Assembly: GCA_963837775.1 (NCBI GenBank)
Contig: CAWIOX010000032.1
Span: forward strand, 62,001 to 126,000
DNA: 64,000 nt
Origin: CAWIOX01 sp963837775
Lineage (GTDB): Bacteria > Pseudomonadota > Gammaproteobacteria > Burkholderiales > Burkholderiaceae_D
Direction of reading: 5' to 3'
The notes beneath the pieces were generated by a model. It saw only the letters and a program-made list of their open reading frames with translations. It did no database searches and was not told where the DNA came from. Below, in pieces: positions 30,081-39,153 of this stretch; the stretch's first letter is position 1; each line of letters opens with the position of its first letter. Position numbers and translations under genes: made by a program.

Positions 30081-30386
30081 TTAAACGGATGGCGTCAGCA
30101 TTTTCATTACGACTTCTGCCGTCAAATGACGCATGCTGACTTCCAGCAGTTTCCGTTTGCTGCTAAGGCCGTGCGTGATGACGACCGCACTTCTGGGGAC
30201 GTCAAGCGACTCGGCAATGAAGCGCACCAGCGCTTCATTCGCCTTGCCCTCGATCGGCTGAGCCTGCAGCCGTATTTTCAGCACATCCTCAAGAATGCCG
30301 ATGACTTCGCTGCGTTTCGCATTCGGGGAGATTTGCACTGCCAGGCGCACACCACCCGGCAGATCCGAGCACCAGCTTTTGCTCAT
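30081..30386 (-). CDS. yggU: YggU/DUF167 family protein
   Basis: 101-aa protein of the DUF167 family. It has the pattern LAVQISPNAKRSEV, LKIRLQAQPIEGKANEALVRFIAESL (the conserved P-x-GKAN motif) and VVITHGLSSKRKLLEV. Function is unresolved in the family. It normally sits next to yggT, as here, but 235 bp containing a large inverted repeat separate the two. Convergent with the lipoprotein gene. Confidence 0.9.
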   Translation of the reverse strand: MSKSWCSDLPGGVRLAVQISPNAKRSEVIGILEDVLKIRLQAQPIEGKANEALVRFIAESLDVPRSAVVITHGLSSKRKLLEVSMRHLTAEVVMKMLTPSV

Positions 30387-30420
30387 CCTGGATTCCTCAG
30401 TTGGACAGGTGTGAATGTGC

Positions 30421-30506
30421 GTTTTTCCGGCTTCCTGGCTAGGCGTGACGACGACGCAGACTGCATTCTGCTAGGAGGAACAACAACGCCAGGGAGCCGG
30501 AAAAAC
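30421..30506. repeat. MITE-like inverted repeat, 19-bp arms, between yggU and yggT
   Basis: Arms GTTTTTCCGGCTTCCTGGC (30421-30439) and its near-perfect reverse complement (30488-30506, one mismatch) enclose 48 bp, giving one long hairpin. The inner part also pairs weakly. No ORF lies inside. It sits in the 235-bp gap of a gene pair that is usually adjacent. The structure resembles a miniature inverted-repeat element or a stable RNA hairpin. No target-site duplication is obvious. Confidence 0.6.
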
Positions 30507-30621
30507 GTGCAATCGCATCTGTAGCGTAGCCACCTCAATGGTGAGCGAATTAATAGACAAAACGTCAAATTAATCATGGTGTTATCGAAGGCGATGAGCG
30601 ATCAGCTGAGGAATCCAGGAT

Positions 30622-31164
30622 TCATACCAGTGCAGCAATGAACACTCTCACCAACTGCAGTGCGACCTGCAGCGCTATCAGCGCAATGATTGGCGTCAAA
30701 TCTATGTTCGCTATCGGCGGTATCACCCGACGCAGCGGGCGCATCAGCGGATCATTCAACGCCCGGACAAAAGGTGCCAGAGGTGCGTTTGGATTAACCC
30801 AGCTGAAAATGGCCTCAATGATCAGCAGGCCCATGAAACCATAAAATATCCACTGCACCAGTTGCAGCACGGCCGACAACAAAACTATCTGCAAAGGGAA
30901 TGTTGACAAGAGCAGCATTTCAATCGCTGTCGATACCAGCGCAATCAGAAATGCGCCGACCATGCTGGCCCAATCGAGGCCGCCGATGCCCGGCAATAAA
31001 CGCCGCAAAGGCAGTACCAGCCAGTCGGACAAGGTAAAAATGAACTGCGCGATGGATGCCGGCGCTCTGATCCGGACTGCCTGCATCCAGAATCGCAACA
31101 ACAATACCCCGGCCAGGAAACCGGCAACGGTATCAACAATCAGCGTAAAAATGCCGTGTAGCAC
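30622..31164 (-). CDS. yggT: YggT-family integral membrane protein
   Basis: 180 aa with two YGGT repeats, each contributing hydrophobic helices (TLIVDTVAGFLAGVLLLRF; LVQWIFYGFMGLLIIEAIFSW; IIALIALQVALQLVRVFI). Family motifs include LSDWLVLPLRRLLP in the first repeat and LNDPLMRPLRRVIPPIANIDLTP in the second. The start is GTG at 31164 with GGAGAG at proper spacing. Homologues are linked to osmotic tolerance and cell-division-associated functions, without a defined mechanism. Confidence 0.92.
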   Translation of the reverse strand: MLHGIFTLIVDTVAGFLAGVLLLRFWMQAVRIRAPASIAQFIFTLSDWLVLPLRRLLPGIGGLDWASMVGAFLIALVSTAIEMLLLSTFPLQIVLLSAVLQLVQWIFYGFMGLLIIEAIFSWVNPNAPLAPFVRALNDPLMRPLRRVIPPIANIDLTPIIALIALQVALQLVRVFIAALV

Positions 31165-31180
31165 GATAGTCTCTCCAAAT

Positions 31181-31217
31181 AAAAAACCCGCTGCATGACA
31201 TGAAGTCAGTCAGCGGG
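31181..31217 (-). terminator. Intrinsic terminator of the H1-like gene
   Basis: On the minus strand, CCCGCTG and CAGCGGG form a stem around a 17-nt loop, followed directly by TTTTTT. A second small hairpin (GCCCGAATGATTTCGGGC) precedes it. It lies 44 bp beyond the inferred stop of the H1-like gene. Confidence 0.75.
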
Positions 31218-31260
31218 CATTGTGCCCGAAATCATTCGGGCCACCAAGTAAGCACTGATA

Positions 31261-32154
31261 TTACGGACGGCTGCCGGTTGGAAATGGCCAGGCTGCTGCC
31301 GGATTGAGCACCGTTTGCACTTCAGGTTTTGTCGCTGCCTTTTTTGGCGCTGCGGCTTTCACTGCCGGCTTCTTGGCTGCTGCTTTTTTAGGTGCCGCTG
31401 CCAGTTTTTTTCTCTACCGGCTTGGCTGCAACGCTGCTTTCGCTACCGGCTTGGCGGCCACTGCTTTTTTCGCTACCACGGCTTTTGCTGCCGGCTTCTT
31501 GGCTGCGACGGCTTTCTTAGGCGCTACCGCTTTCGCAACTGCCTTCACTGCAGCTTTCGCTACCGGCTTGGCGGCCACTGCTTTTTTCGCTACCACGGCT
31601 TTTGCTGCCGGCTTCTTGGCGGCGACGGCTTTCTTAGGCGCTACCGCTTTCGCAACTGCCTTCACTGCAGCTTTCGCTACCGGCTTGGCAGCCACTGCTT
31701 TTTTCGCTACCACGGCTTTTGCTGCCGGCTTCTTGGCGGCGACGGCTTTCTTAGGCGCTACCGCTTTCGCAACTGCCTTCACTGCAGCTTTCGCTACCGG
31801 CTTGGCAGCCACTGCTTTTTTCGCCACCACGGCTTTTGCTGCCGGCTTCTTGGCGGCGACGGCTTTCTTGGCGCGACTGCTTTCACTGCTTGCCTTCACT
31901 GCAGCTTTCGCTACAGGTTTGGCGGCCACTGCTTTTTTCGCTACCACGGCTTTTGCTGCCGGCTTCTTGGCGGCGACGGCTTTCTTAGGCGCTACTGCTT
32001 TCACTGCTGCCTTCACTGCAGCTTTCGCTACCGGCTTAACGGCAACTGCTTGTTTAGCGACGGGCTTTTTGGCTGCTGCCGGTGCTGCTTTTACCGGAGC
32101 AGCCGCTTTTGCGGCCGGCTTCTTTGTTGCGGGTTTCTTGACGGCTGTTGCCAT
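31261..32154 (-). CDS. Histone-H1-like Lys/Ala/Pro repeat protein (frameshifts)
   Basis: About 298 aa, almost entirely Ala, Lys, Val and Pro, built of KKPAAKA/KPVAKAAVK units: a bacterial homologue of the H1 C-terminal tail that would bind DNA by charge. The ATG at 32154 follows AAGGAG. The core consists of about five 39-aa tandem repeats. Two frame changes near 31405-31416 (poly-A runs) separate the core from the C-terminus, which reads LAAAPKKAAAKKPAVKA and ends in a non-repetitive PFPTGSRP before TAA at 31261. A compensating pair of indels (31868-31895) garbles about ten residues. Role inferred: nucleoid organisation. Such repeats also vary between strains by unit loss or gain. Confidence 0.82.
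31451..32046 (-). repeat. 117-bp coding tandem repeat, about five units
   Basis: The same 10-mer (TTGGCNGCCA on the plus strand) recurs at 31451, 31568, 31685, 31802 and 31919, with a degenerate copy at 32036: a period of exactly 117 bp (39 codons). The three units at 31568-31918 are nearly identical. This is a repeat inside the H1-like coding sequence and a likely site of slippage, recombination or assembly error. Confidence 0.9.
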
Positions 32155-32492
32155 TTGTTTCTCCTTCACGTGAGATGGAAAATCAATCTTTAAAATGTAA
32201 ATCCGCCTACCCCTGATCTCAGGCTAGGCGAATTATTCATGGGCGCAAGCAATTTCTGTTTACGCTAATGAATCCGACACCAGCCGAACTGCTGCATCCC
32301 CTCATTCATGCAGCACTTCAGCCATCATCGATGCTCTCCTCTACTGTCTACTATTGAGCGACAAGCCACCGTCAAATAACGACTGCGGCAGAGGCGAACA
32401 TATCACTAATGTTCAACAGAGAACTGCGGTCCCGCTAAAAAAAAACGCCAGCAACAACGCCGGCGTCTGAATACTGCCTTTGAAAGGTATGC
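32155..32492 (-). other. Intergenic region between nrdB and the H1-like gene (~338 bp)
   Basis: It contains the nrdB terminator (32437-32466) and the upstream region of the H1-like gene. No ORF, repeat copy or clear promoter was recognised in 32170-32430. Confidence 0.6.
32437..32466 (-). terminator. Intrinsic terminator of nrdB
   Basis: On the minus strand ACGCCGGC-GTTGTT-GCTGGCGT forms an 8-bp stem (one G-U) followed by an uninterrupted T run of eight or more. It lies 27 bp after the nrdB stop and ends the nrdA-nrdB unit. Confidence 0.9.
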
Positions 32493-33677
32493 TTATTCCC
32501 AGTTAAGGGCGCCGCCAGTCTGATACTCGATGACGCGCGTCTCGAAGAAATTGCGTTCCTTCTTCAGGTCGATCATTTCGCTCATCCACGGGAACGGATT
32601 TTCTTCCTGCGCAAACATCGGATCAAGCCCGATCTGCTGTGCGCGGCGATTCGCGATGAAGCGTAAATAACCTTTGAACATCGGCGCATTCAAACCGAGC
32701 ACGCCACGCGGCATTGTATCCTCTGCGTAGCGATACTCCAACTCTACCGCGTGCAAAAACAAGGCTTTGATCTCTTCGCGGAATTCAGCTGTCCACAACT
32801 GCGGATTTTCCATCTTGATGGTGTTGATCAGGTCGATCCCGAAGTTGCAGTGCATCGACTCATCGCGCAGGATGTACTGGTACTGTTCGGCTGCGCCCAT
32901 CATCTTGTTCTGGCGGCCCAGCGCCAGGATTTGGGTGAAGCCGACATAGAAGAACAGGCCTTCCATCAGGCAGGCGAAGACGATCAGCGACTTCAGCAAT
33001 TTCTGGTCGTTTTCCATGGTGCCGGTGGTGAATTGCGGATCGGTCAGCACATTGATGAACGGGATCAGGAATTCATCCTTGTCGCGAATCGATTTCACCT
33101 CGTTATAGGCGTTGAAAATCTCGCCCTCGTCCAGCCCCAGCGACTCGACGATATATTGGTAAGCGTGGGTGTGGATCGCTTCTTCGAACGCCTGGCGCAG
33201 CAGGTACTGGCGGCATTCCGGCGCGGTGATGTGGCGATAGGTGCCGAGCACGATATTGTTGGCGGCCAGCGAATCGGCGGTGACGAAGAAGCCGAGATTG
33301 CGCTTGACCAGGCGACGCTCGTCATCGGTCAGGCCGTTCGGATTCTTCCACAGCTCGATATCGCGCTGCATGTTGATCTCTTGCGGCATCCAGTGATTGG
33401 CGCAACCGGCCAGATACTTGTCCCACGCCCATTTGTACTTGAACGGCACCAGCTGGTTCACATCGGTGTGGCCGTTGATGATGCGCTTGTCGGCTGCATT
33501 CACGCGGCGCGACGTATCTGCCACATTCGCTGCCGCATTCGCGGCTGCCGTCACGCTCGATGCCGCGAACATGTCGGTGTTGACCGCTGCACCGGCGAGC
33601 TGTGAAACCGTTGCAGCTGGTGGCTGCACTGTGTTTGAGGCCGGCACCGCCGCCACCTCTTCATCCCAACTTAACAT
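32493..33677 (-). CDS. nrdB: Ribonucleotide reductase class Ia, beta subunit
   Basis: About 394 aa from ATG 33677 (AAGG upstream); a TTG at 33698 in frame would fall inside the dispersed repeat. It is the diiron/tyrosyl-radical R2 subunit. Visible ligand-bearing segments are RQAFEEAIHTHAYQYIVESL and RDESMHCNFGIDLIN, and the C-terminus ends in the R1-binding tail TRVIEYQTGGALNWE. An N-terminal extension of about 70 residues rich in Ala/Val/Thr precedes the conserved core, longer than in E. coli. It is downstream of nrdA, separated only by dispersed-element copy 5. Confidence 0.95.
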   Translation of the reverse strand: MLSWDEEVAAVPASNTVQPPAATVSQLAGAAVNTDMFAASSVTAAANAAANVADTSRRVNAADKRIINGHTDVNQLVPFKYKWAWDKYLAGCANHWMPQEINMQRDIELWKNPNGLTDDERRLVKRNLGFFVTADSLAANNIVLGTYRHITAPECRQYLLRQAFEEAIHTHAYQYIVESLGLDEGEIFNAYNEVKSIRDKDEFLIPFINVLTDPQFTTGTMENDQKLLKSLIVFACLMEGLFFYVGFTQILALGRQNKMMGAAEQYQYILRDESMHCNFGIDLINTIKMENPQLWTAEFREEIKALFLHAVELEYRYAEDTMPRGVLGLNAPMFKGYLRFIANRRAQQIGLDPMFAQEENPFPWMSEMIDLKKERNFFETRVIEYQTGGALNWE

Positions 33678-33696
33678 TTTCGACACCTTATTCTGC

Positions 33697-33774
33697 AAAT
33701 ATATACACTACGTAGTATTTTTTAAAGCCCAGCAAATACGTGCGGGAATACCGGCATTTACACCGATACTCCCC
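33697..33774 (+). repeat. Dispersed intergenic element, copy 5 (nrdA-nrdB gap)
   Basis: CAAATATATACACTACGTAGTAT, then TTTTAAAGCCCAGC, the central AAATACGTGCGGGAATACCGG, and the end CCGATACTCCCCG. It fills the space between the nrdA stop (33787) and the nrdB start (33677), so it must be transcribed within the nrdAB message. Confidence 0.78.
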
Positions 33775-33786
33775 GTTTTTATACAA

Positions 33787-36711
33787 TTACTGGCAAGCTT
33801 CGCACTCTTCAAAGCCGGCATCGCCCGGACGCATCATGCAGGCCGGACCGGCGACATCGTCTGCGCTGCAGATGCTGCCGCGCCAGGCGCCATCGAATAG
33901 CCGCCGGCAGAACTTGCGCCATCGACCGATACCGCATTCAAGGCACCGGCTTTGGTAGTCGACTTCTCGGTATGAGTGGCGCCGATGGTGCGCAGGTAGT
34001 AAGTGGTTTTCAGGCCGCGCAGCCATGCCAGTTTGTAGGTTTCATCCAGCTTCTTGCCGGACGCCCCTGCCATGTAGATGTTCAGCGATTGCGCCTGGTC
34101 GATCCATTTCTGGCGCCGCGCAGCGGCCTCGACCAGCCATGAAGGCTCGACTTCGAATGCGGTGGCGTAGATCGCACGCAGGTCTTGCGGGATGCGGTCG
34201 ATTTTCGCCAGGCTGCCGTCGAAATACTTGAGATCGGCAATCATCACTTCATCCCACAGGTCGCGCGCCTTCAGGTCGCGCACCAGGTACTCGTTGATTT
34301 CGGTAAATTCGCCGGACAGGTTCGACTTGACGTACAGGTTCTGGTACGTCGGTTCGATGCAGGCCGACACGCCGATGATGTTGGAGATGGTCGCGGTCGG
34401 CGCAATCGCCACGCAATTCGAATTGCGCATCCCGTGCTGCTTGATGCGTGCGCGCAACGGCGCCCAGTCCATGGCTTTCGGAAAGATCGGTTTCCAGATA
34501 ACCGCCGCGCTCTTCACCCAGCAGTTTCAACGAGTCTTGCGGCAGGATGCCGCGATCCCACAGCGAACCTTCGTACGAGCCGTAACGACCGCGCTCTTCG
34601 GCCAGGTCGGTCGAAGCCCAGTAGGCGTAGTAGCACACCGCTTCCATCGAGCGATCGGCGAATTCGACTGCTTCATTCGACGCATACGGCACGCGCATCA
34701 TGTGCAGGCAATCCTGGAAACCCATGATGCCCATGCCGACCGGACGATGCCGCATATTCGAGTTGCGCGCCTTCTCCACTGCGTAATAGTTGATGTCGAT
34801 CACGTTATCGAGCATGCGCATCGCGGTGCGGACCGTCTTTTGCAGCTTGACGTGATCCAGTTTGCCGTCTTTCATGTGCGCCGGCAGGTTCACCGAGCCG
34901 AGGTTGCAGACCGCGATTTCAGCTTCGTTGGTATTGAGCGTGATCTCGGTGCACAGGTTGGACGAGTGCACGACGCCGACGTGTTGCTGCGGCGAACGGA
35001 TATTGCACGGGTCCTTGAATGTGATCCATGGATGGCCGGTTTCAAACAGCATCGACAGCATCTTGCGCCACAGGTCGAGCGCGTGGACTTTTTTGGACAG
35101 GCCGATCTCGCCGCGCGCCGCTTTGGCTTCATAAGCGGTATAGGCTTGTTCGAACGCGCGGCCGAACTTGTCGTGCAGGTCGGGCGTATCGCTCGGGGAG
35201 AACAGCGTCCACTCGCCTTTTTCCATCACGCGCTTCATGAACAGGTCGGGAATCCAGTTCGCGGTGTTCATGTCGTGGGTGCGGCGGCGGTCATCGCCGG
35301 TATTCTTGCGCAGTTCGAGGAATTCCTCGATGTCCATGTGCCAGGTTTCAAGGTAGGCGCACACAGCCCCCTTGCGCTTGCCGCCTTGATTTACCGCAAC
35401 AGCGGTATCGTTGACCACTTTCAGGAACGGCACGATGCCTTGCGATTTGCCGTTGGTGCCCTTGATATGCGCGCCCAGCGAACGTACCGGGGTCCAGTCA
35501 TTGCCCAGGCCGCCGGCATATTTGGCCAGCAATGCGTTGTCCTTGATCGCGTCGAAAATGCCTTCCAGGTCGTCCGACACGGTCGTCAGGTAGCAGGACG
35601 ACAGTTGCGAGCGTTGCGTGCCGGAGTTGAACAGCGTCGGCGTCGAACTCATGAAATCGAAGCTCGACAGCAGGTGGTAGAACTCGATCGCGCGCTCTTC
35701 GCGTTTGGCTTCGTTCAGCGCCAGCCCCATCGCGACGCGCATGTAGAATGCCTGCGGCATTTCGATGCGGATATCGCGGATGTGCAGGAAATAGCGGTCG
35801 TACAGGGTTTGCAGGCCAAGGTAACCGAATTGCAGATCGCGATCGGTGACCAGCGCCTTGCTCAATTTCTCCAGATCGAATTCCTGCAGTTTGGGGTCCA
35901 GCAAACCGGCTTCGATGCCTTTCTTGATGAACTGCGGGAAATACACCAGGTAATTTGCCTGCGCATCGCGTTGCGCGACTTCCTGGCCGAACACTTCCTT
36001 GCGGATCGTGTGCATCAGCAGGCGCGCGGTGACCTGGCTGTAGGCCGGATCTTTTTCCATCAGTGCGCGGGCGGCCAGAATGGCGGACTTGTGCAGCTCT
36101 TCGACCGGCACGCCGTCGTACAGGTTCTTGACGGTTTCGGCCAGAATCGCATCGGCATCCACATGCTTTTCCAGCCCCTGGCAGGCAGCGCTGATCAGAT
36201 CGCGCACTTGCTCCATGTCCAGCAGACGCTGCTGGCCATTTTCGGTCACATGCAGTTGCGGCACCGCGATGGCAGGCCTGGAAGCCTTCAATTGTGCGCG
36301 CTGCTCCATGCGTTTGGCGCGGTACAGCACGTAAGCGCGTGCGACGTCATGTTCGCCGGAGCGCATCAAGGACAGTTCGACCTGATCTTGCACATCTTCG
36401 ATATGGAAGGTGCCACCGGTCGGCTGGCGCCGCATCAACGCAGCCACCACGTTGGCGGTCAATTGCTCGACCAGTTCGCGCACGCGTGCTGAAGCAGCGC
36501 CCTGACCGCCATTCACCGCCAAAAAGGCCTTGGTCACCGCAATCGCGATTTTCGATGGTTCGAACGCGACCACGGCGCCGTTACGACGCAAGATACGATA
36601 TTCGCCACTTTGTGCCGAGGCGATGATGGCCGCCGGAGTCTGCTCACTGGCAGAAGTATGGGTACCGAATTCGGTAGAAGTATTGACAGAAATTTCTTGC
36701 GTAGAGTGCAC
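33787..36711 (-). CDS. nrdA: Ribonucleotide reductase class Ia, alpha subunit (two frameshifts)
   Basis: About 974 aa. An N-terminal ATP-cone (YRILRRNGAVVAFEPSKI...) for allosteric control is followed by the R1 barrel with the FNSGTQRSQLSSCYL (catalytic Cys) and NLCTEI blocks, and a C-terminal redox-active CxxC in GFEECEACQ. The frame shifts near 34505 (extra T after GYLETDL; PKAMDWAPLRARI follows in the next frame) and near 33850 (before GPACMMRPGDAGF). I choose GTG 36711 because AGGAGG lies just upstream; ATGs at 36732 and 36744 are alternatives. The gene is essential in aerobic growth, so the breaks are taken as sequence errors. Two NrdR-like boxes lie upstream. Confidence 0.92.
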
Positions 36712-37069
36712 TTCGCCTCCTGAGACGGGCATTGCCGACAGCATGCTTGCTGCGGCCAGATGGTTATTAATTAGAACGCCCGATGGTACCGAGGTTCACA
36801 ACGAGATTGTTTCGTGCCTGCTGCGCCCACAATACAAATGACGCCAAAAACCAGCACGATGCTGCAAAAATGAGGGCTGTCCACAGGCCCCATGCAACAT
36901 AAAAAGCACACCATTTTTGTGTTGACGAACTGCCTGGAAAGGTTTTGAAAGAAGTTATTTAGTTACTACATATAGTGTATTAATTTTCATATGCTACTAA
37001 TTGTAGTGATTGAAAGAAGGGGCCGCAATATTTTTTTAGCCATAAATGGCAACTATTCAGGTTGACTTT
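36712..37069. other. nrdA upstream region (~358 bp)
   Basis: Holds the two NrdR-like boxes (36965-37008), a CTGTCCACAGG that loosely resembles a DnaA box near 36878, and an A+T-rich stretch at 36950-37060. No ORF. Confidence 0.5.
36965..37008. promoter_or_regulatory. Two NrdR-like boxes upstream of nrdA
   Basis: ACTACATATAGTGT (36965-36978) and CTACTAATTGTAGTG (36994-37008) each resemble the NrdR palindrome (consensus ACACWATATATWGTGT), with centres about 29 bp apart, close to three helical turns, as expected for paired NrdR sites. NrdR represses ribonucleotide reductase genes. The nrdR gene itself is not in the window. Confidence 0.65.
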
Positions 37070-37696
37070 TCAGGTCAGATACGGGAAGCGAAGTACACTG
37101 ATAGTAGCCACTAACAATGACTGCCGGTTTAATTCTTGGTGGTAATATTGCCAGTCAAAAAACGGCCCCGGATCGGTTTTCCTGCCTGCTGCAATATGCT
37201 CATGCCCGACCACGTCCAGCAAGGGATAACGGGCTTGCAATGCAGTGGTCAACCCAAGCAGCGAGCTATATTGCAATGCGGTATACGGCTCGAAATCCGT
37301 TCCTTCCATCTCGATGCCGATGGAAAAATCATTGCAGCGCTCGCGCCCGCCAAACGAGGATACGCCCGCATGCCAGGCGCGCTGATTGGCGGAAACAAAC
37401 TGCATCACCGCGCCACCGCGCCTGATCAAGAAATGGGCTGACACCCGTAACGGCCGCAATTGTTCGAAATAAGGGTGAGCGTCGCAATTCAGTTGATTGG
37501 TAAACAAATCCGCAATATACCCGCCACCGAATTGCCCCGGCGGCAGACTGATGTTATGAATCACCAGCAAGCTGATGTCGGTTCCGGCAGGACGCGCATC
37601 ACAATTCGGGGATGCGATTCGCGTCACCGAATTGCTCCAGCCATCGGCCGCGATCTCGAATTTCACCGTATCTGCTCGCATGCTACTTTGGCTCAT
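37070..37696 (-). CDS. ampD: 1,6-Anhydro-MurNAc-L-alanine amidase
   Basis: 208-aa cytoplasmic zinc amidase of the AmpD type that frees peptide from anhydro-muropeptides during cell-wall recycling. Zinc-ligand segments are visible: LLVIHNISLPPGQFGG (first His), RAWHAGVSSFGGR (second His) and GHEHIAAGRKTDPGPFFDW (third ligand region, with the catalytic Lys/Asp). IGIEMEGTDFEPYT is typical of AmpD. The gene overlaps the pilR 3' end by 14 bp. Whether it affects an ampC-type beta-lactamase cannot be told here; no ampR/ampC is present. Confidence 0.93.
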   Translation of the reverse strand: MSQSSMRADTVKFEIAADGWSNSVTRIASPNCDARPAGTDISLLVIHNISLPPGQFGGGYIADLFTNQLNCDAHPYFEQLRPLRVSAHFLIRRGGAVMQFVSANQRAWHAGVSSFGGRERCNDFSIGIEMEGTDFEPYTALQYSSLLGLTTALQARYPLLDVVGHEHIAAGRKTDPGPFFDWQYYHQELNRQSLLVATISVLRFPYLT

Positions 37697-39119
37697 TGAT
37701 ATTCAGTTTCTGCATCTGGTAACGCAGCTGGCGAAAGCTAATGCCCAGCAATTCGGCAGCCTGGGTGCGGTTGAATCGGGTTTGCACTAGCGCACGCTGG
37801 ATGATATCGCGCTCGATGTCATTCAGATATTCCGGCAGGCAGTTCGGCAATTCAGCAAGCGGCGGGACCGGCATCAGTATCAAGCCGGGGTCCGGATTCC
37901 GTTCCTGAGCTGACACAATCTCAAGCACTGCAGGTGCTGTCACTGGCTCCACCACCGGCTTGGGCGCTCTCAAAGCCATATCGGCCACTTCAATCACACC
38001 ATCATGCGCAAATGCCAGTGCCCGTTCCAGGATATTTTCCAGTTCGCGCACATTGCCGGGAAACGCATAAGCGCACAGCGCCTGCAACGCCTGCGGAGCC
38101 AGAACCACTTTGTTTCCCGGCATTGCATGTCGTTCCAGAATTACCTCTGCCAGCAAACCAATATCGTCCAGACGCTCGCGCAGCGGCGGCAAATGCAATT
38201 CAATCACATTCAGCCGATAGTATAAGTCCTGACGGAAGCGCCCGCTTTCCATGCACTCCGTGAGATTCTGATGGGTTGCACTGATGATGCGCACATCGAC
38301 CGCCTCCTCAGCGGTCGCACCGATCTTGCGCACGCGGCGCTCCTGGATTGCGCGCAGCAGCTTGACCTGCATCGCCAAAGGCAAATCGGCCACCTCATCG
38401 AGCATCAGGGTACCGCCATTGGCTGCCTGAAAAAAGCCGTCGCGCTCATCAGTCGCTCCGGTAAATGCCCCTTTGCGGTAACCGAAAAACTCAGCCTCCA
38501 TCAAGGCTTCCGGAATGGCGCCGCAGTTTACGGCAATGAATGGTTTATCGGCGCGGGCGCTGCAGGCATGAATCTCACGGGCAGCAAGTTCCTTGCCGCT
38601 GCCCGACTCGCCCGTAATCGCAACCGGCGCCATGCTGCGTGCCAGGCGTGCAATCTGCGCACGCAGCTCCTGCATTGCGCACGACTGCCCTATCAGGCGG
38701 GTGGATATGGACTCCTGTATCTTGGATGGCTTTTCACTACGGACAATCGTATCGCCAAGACGCAATGCGGATTGCACCATCTGGCGCAATTGATCGAGTG
38801 CGACCGGCTTCGAAACATAGTCAAAGGCGCCAGCCTTGAGTGCCGACACCGCATTATCGGCGCTACCAAAAGCGGTGATGACAGCAATCGGGGTATTTTT
38901 ATGGCTGGCAGCCACCTCACGCACCAGTTCAATCCCCAAACCATCCGGCAAACGCATATCCGTCAATACCAATGCATATGCCGTTTGCGCCAAATGTGCG
39001 CGCGCTGCGGCAACACAGTCGGCGCTATCGACATCCAGCCCCATCCTGATGAGCGTTATCTCCAACAGCTCGCGCAAATCGGCTTCATCATCAACAATCA
39101 GAATGCGGGGAGAGCTCAT
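37683..39119 (-). CDS. pilR: PilR-type NtrC-family response regulator
   Basis: 478 aa: receiver (phospho-acceptor Asp54 in VLTDMRLPDG), AAA+ sigma-54 activator domain (Walker A GESGSGKE; GAFTGA loop for sigma-54 contact; GGTLMLDEVADLP) and a C-terminal Fis-type helix-turn-helix (NRTQAAELLGISFRQLRYQ). It activates sigma-54 promoters, classically that of pilA. It lies 34 bp downstream of pilS on the same strand. The pilin gene itself is not in the window. Confidence 0.9.
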   Translation of the reverse strand: MSSPRILIVDDEADLRELLEITLIRMGLDVDSADCVAAARAHLAQTAYALVLTDMRLPDGLGIELVREVAASHKNTPIAVITAFGSADNAVSALKAGAFDYVSKPVALDQLRQMVQSALRLGDTIVRSEKPSKIQESISTRLIGQSCAMQELRAQIARLARSMAPVAITGESGSGKELAAREIHACSARADKPFIAVNCGAIPEALMEAEFFGYRKGAFTGATDERDGFFQAANGGTLMLDEVADLPLAMQVKLLRAIQERRVRKIGATAEEAVDVRIISATHQNLTECMESGRFRQDLYYRLNVIELHLPPLRERLDDIGLLAEVILERHAMPGNKVVLAPQALQALCAYAFPGNVRELENILERALAFAHDGVIEVADMALRAPKPVVEPVTAPAVLEIVSAQERNPDPGLILMPVPPLAELPNCLPEYLNDIERDIIQRALVQTRFNRTQAAELLGISFRQLRYQMQKLNINEPK

Positions 39120-39153
39120 AGCGAAGGTCTTTTTTTATGTTTTATACAAAGAA

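Noticed and set aside
31451..32046. CRISPR array
   Set aside because: Repeat units are 117 bp, coding, without spacers of distinct sequence; no cas genes nearby.
31304..32193. Plus-strand Ala/Phe-rich repetitive frames over the H1-like gene
   Set aside because: They are the antisense translation of the 117-bp coding repeat; the minus strand has a good ribosome binding site and the known H1-like composition.
34192..36492. Long plus-strand open frame opposite nrdA
   Set aside because: Shadow of the conserved NrdA reading; composition (Gln/His/Arg-rich) and lack of motifs argue against coding.
36870..36890. DnaA box or replication-origin signal upstream of nrdA
   Set aside because: A single loose match (TGTCCACA) with no cluster, DUE or dnaA gene; chance is likely.
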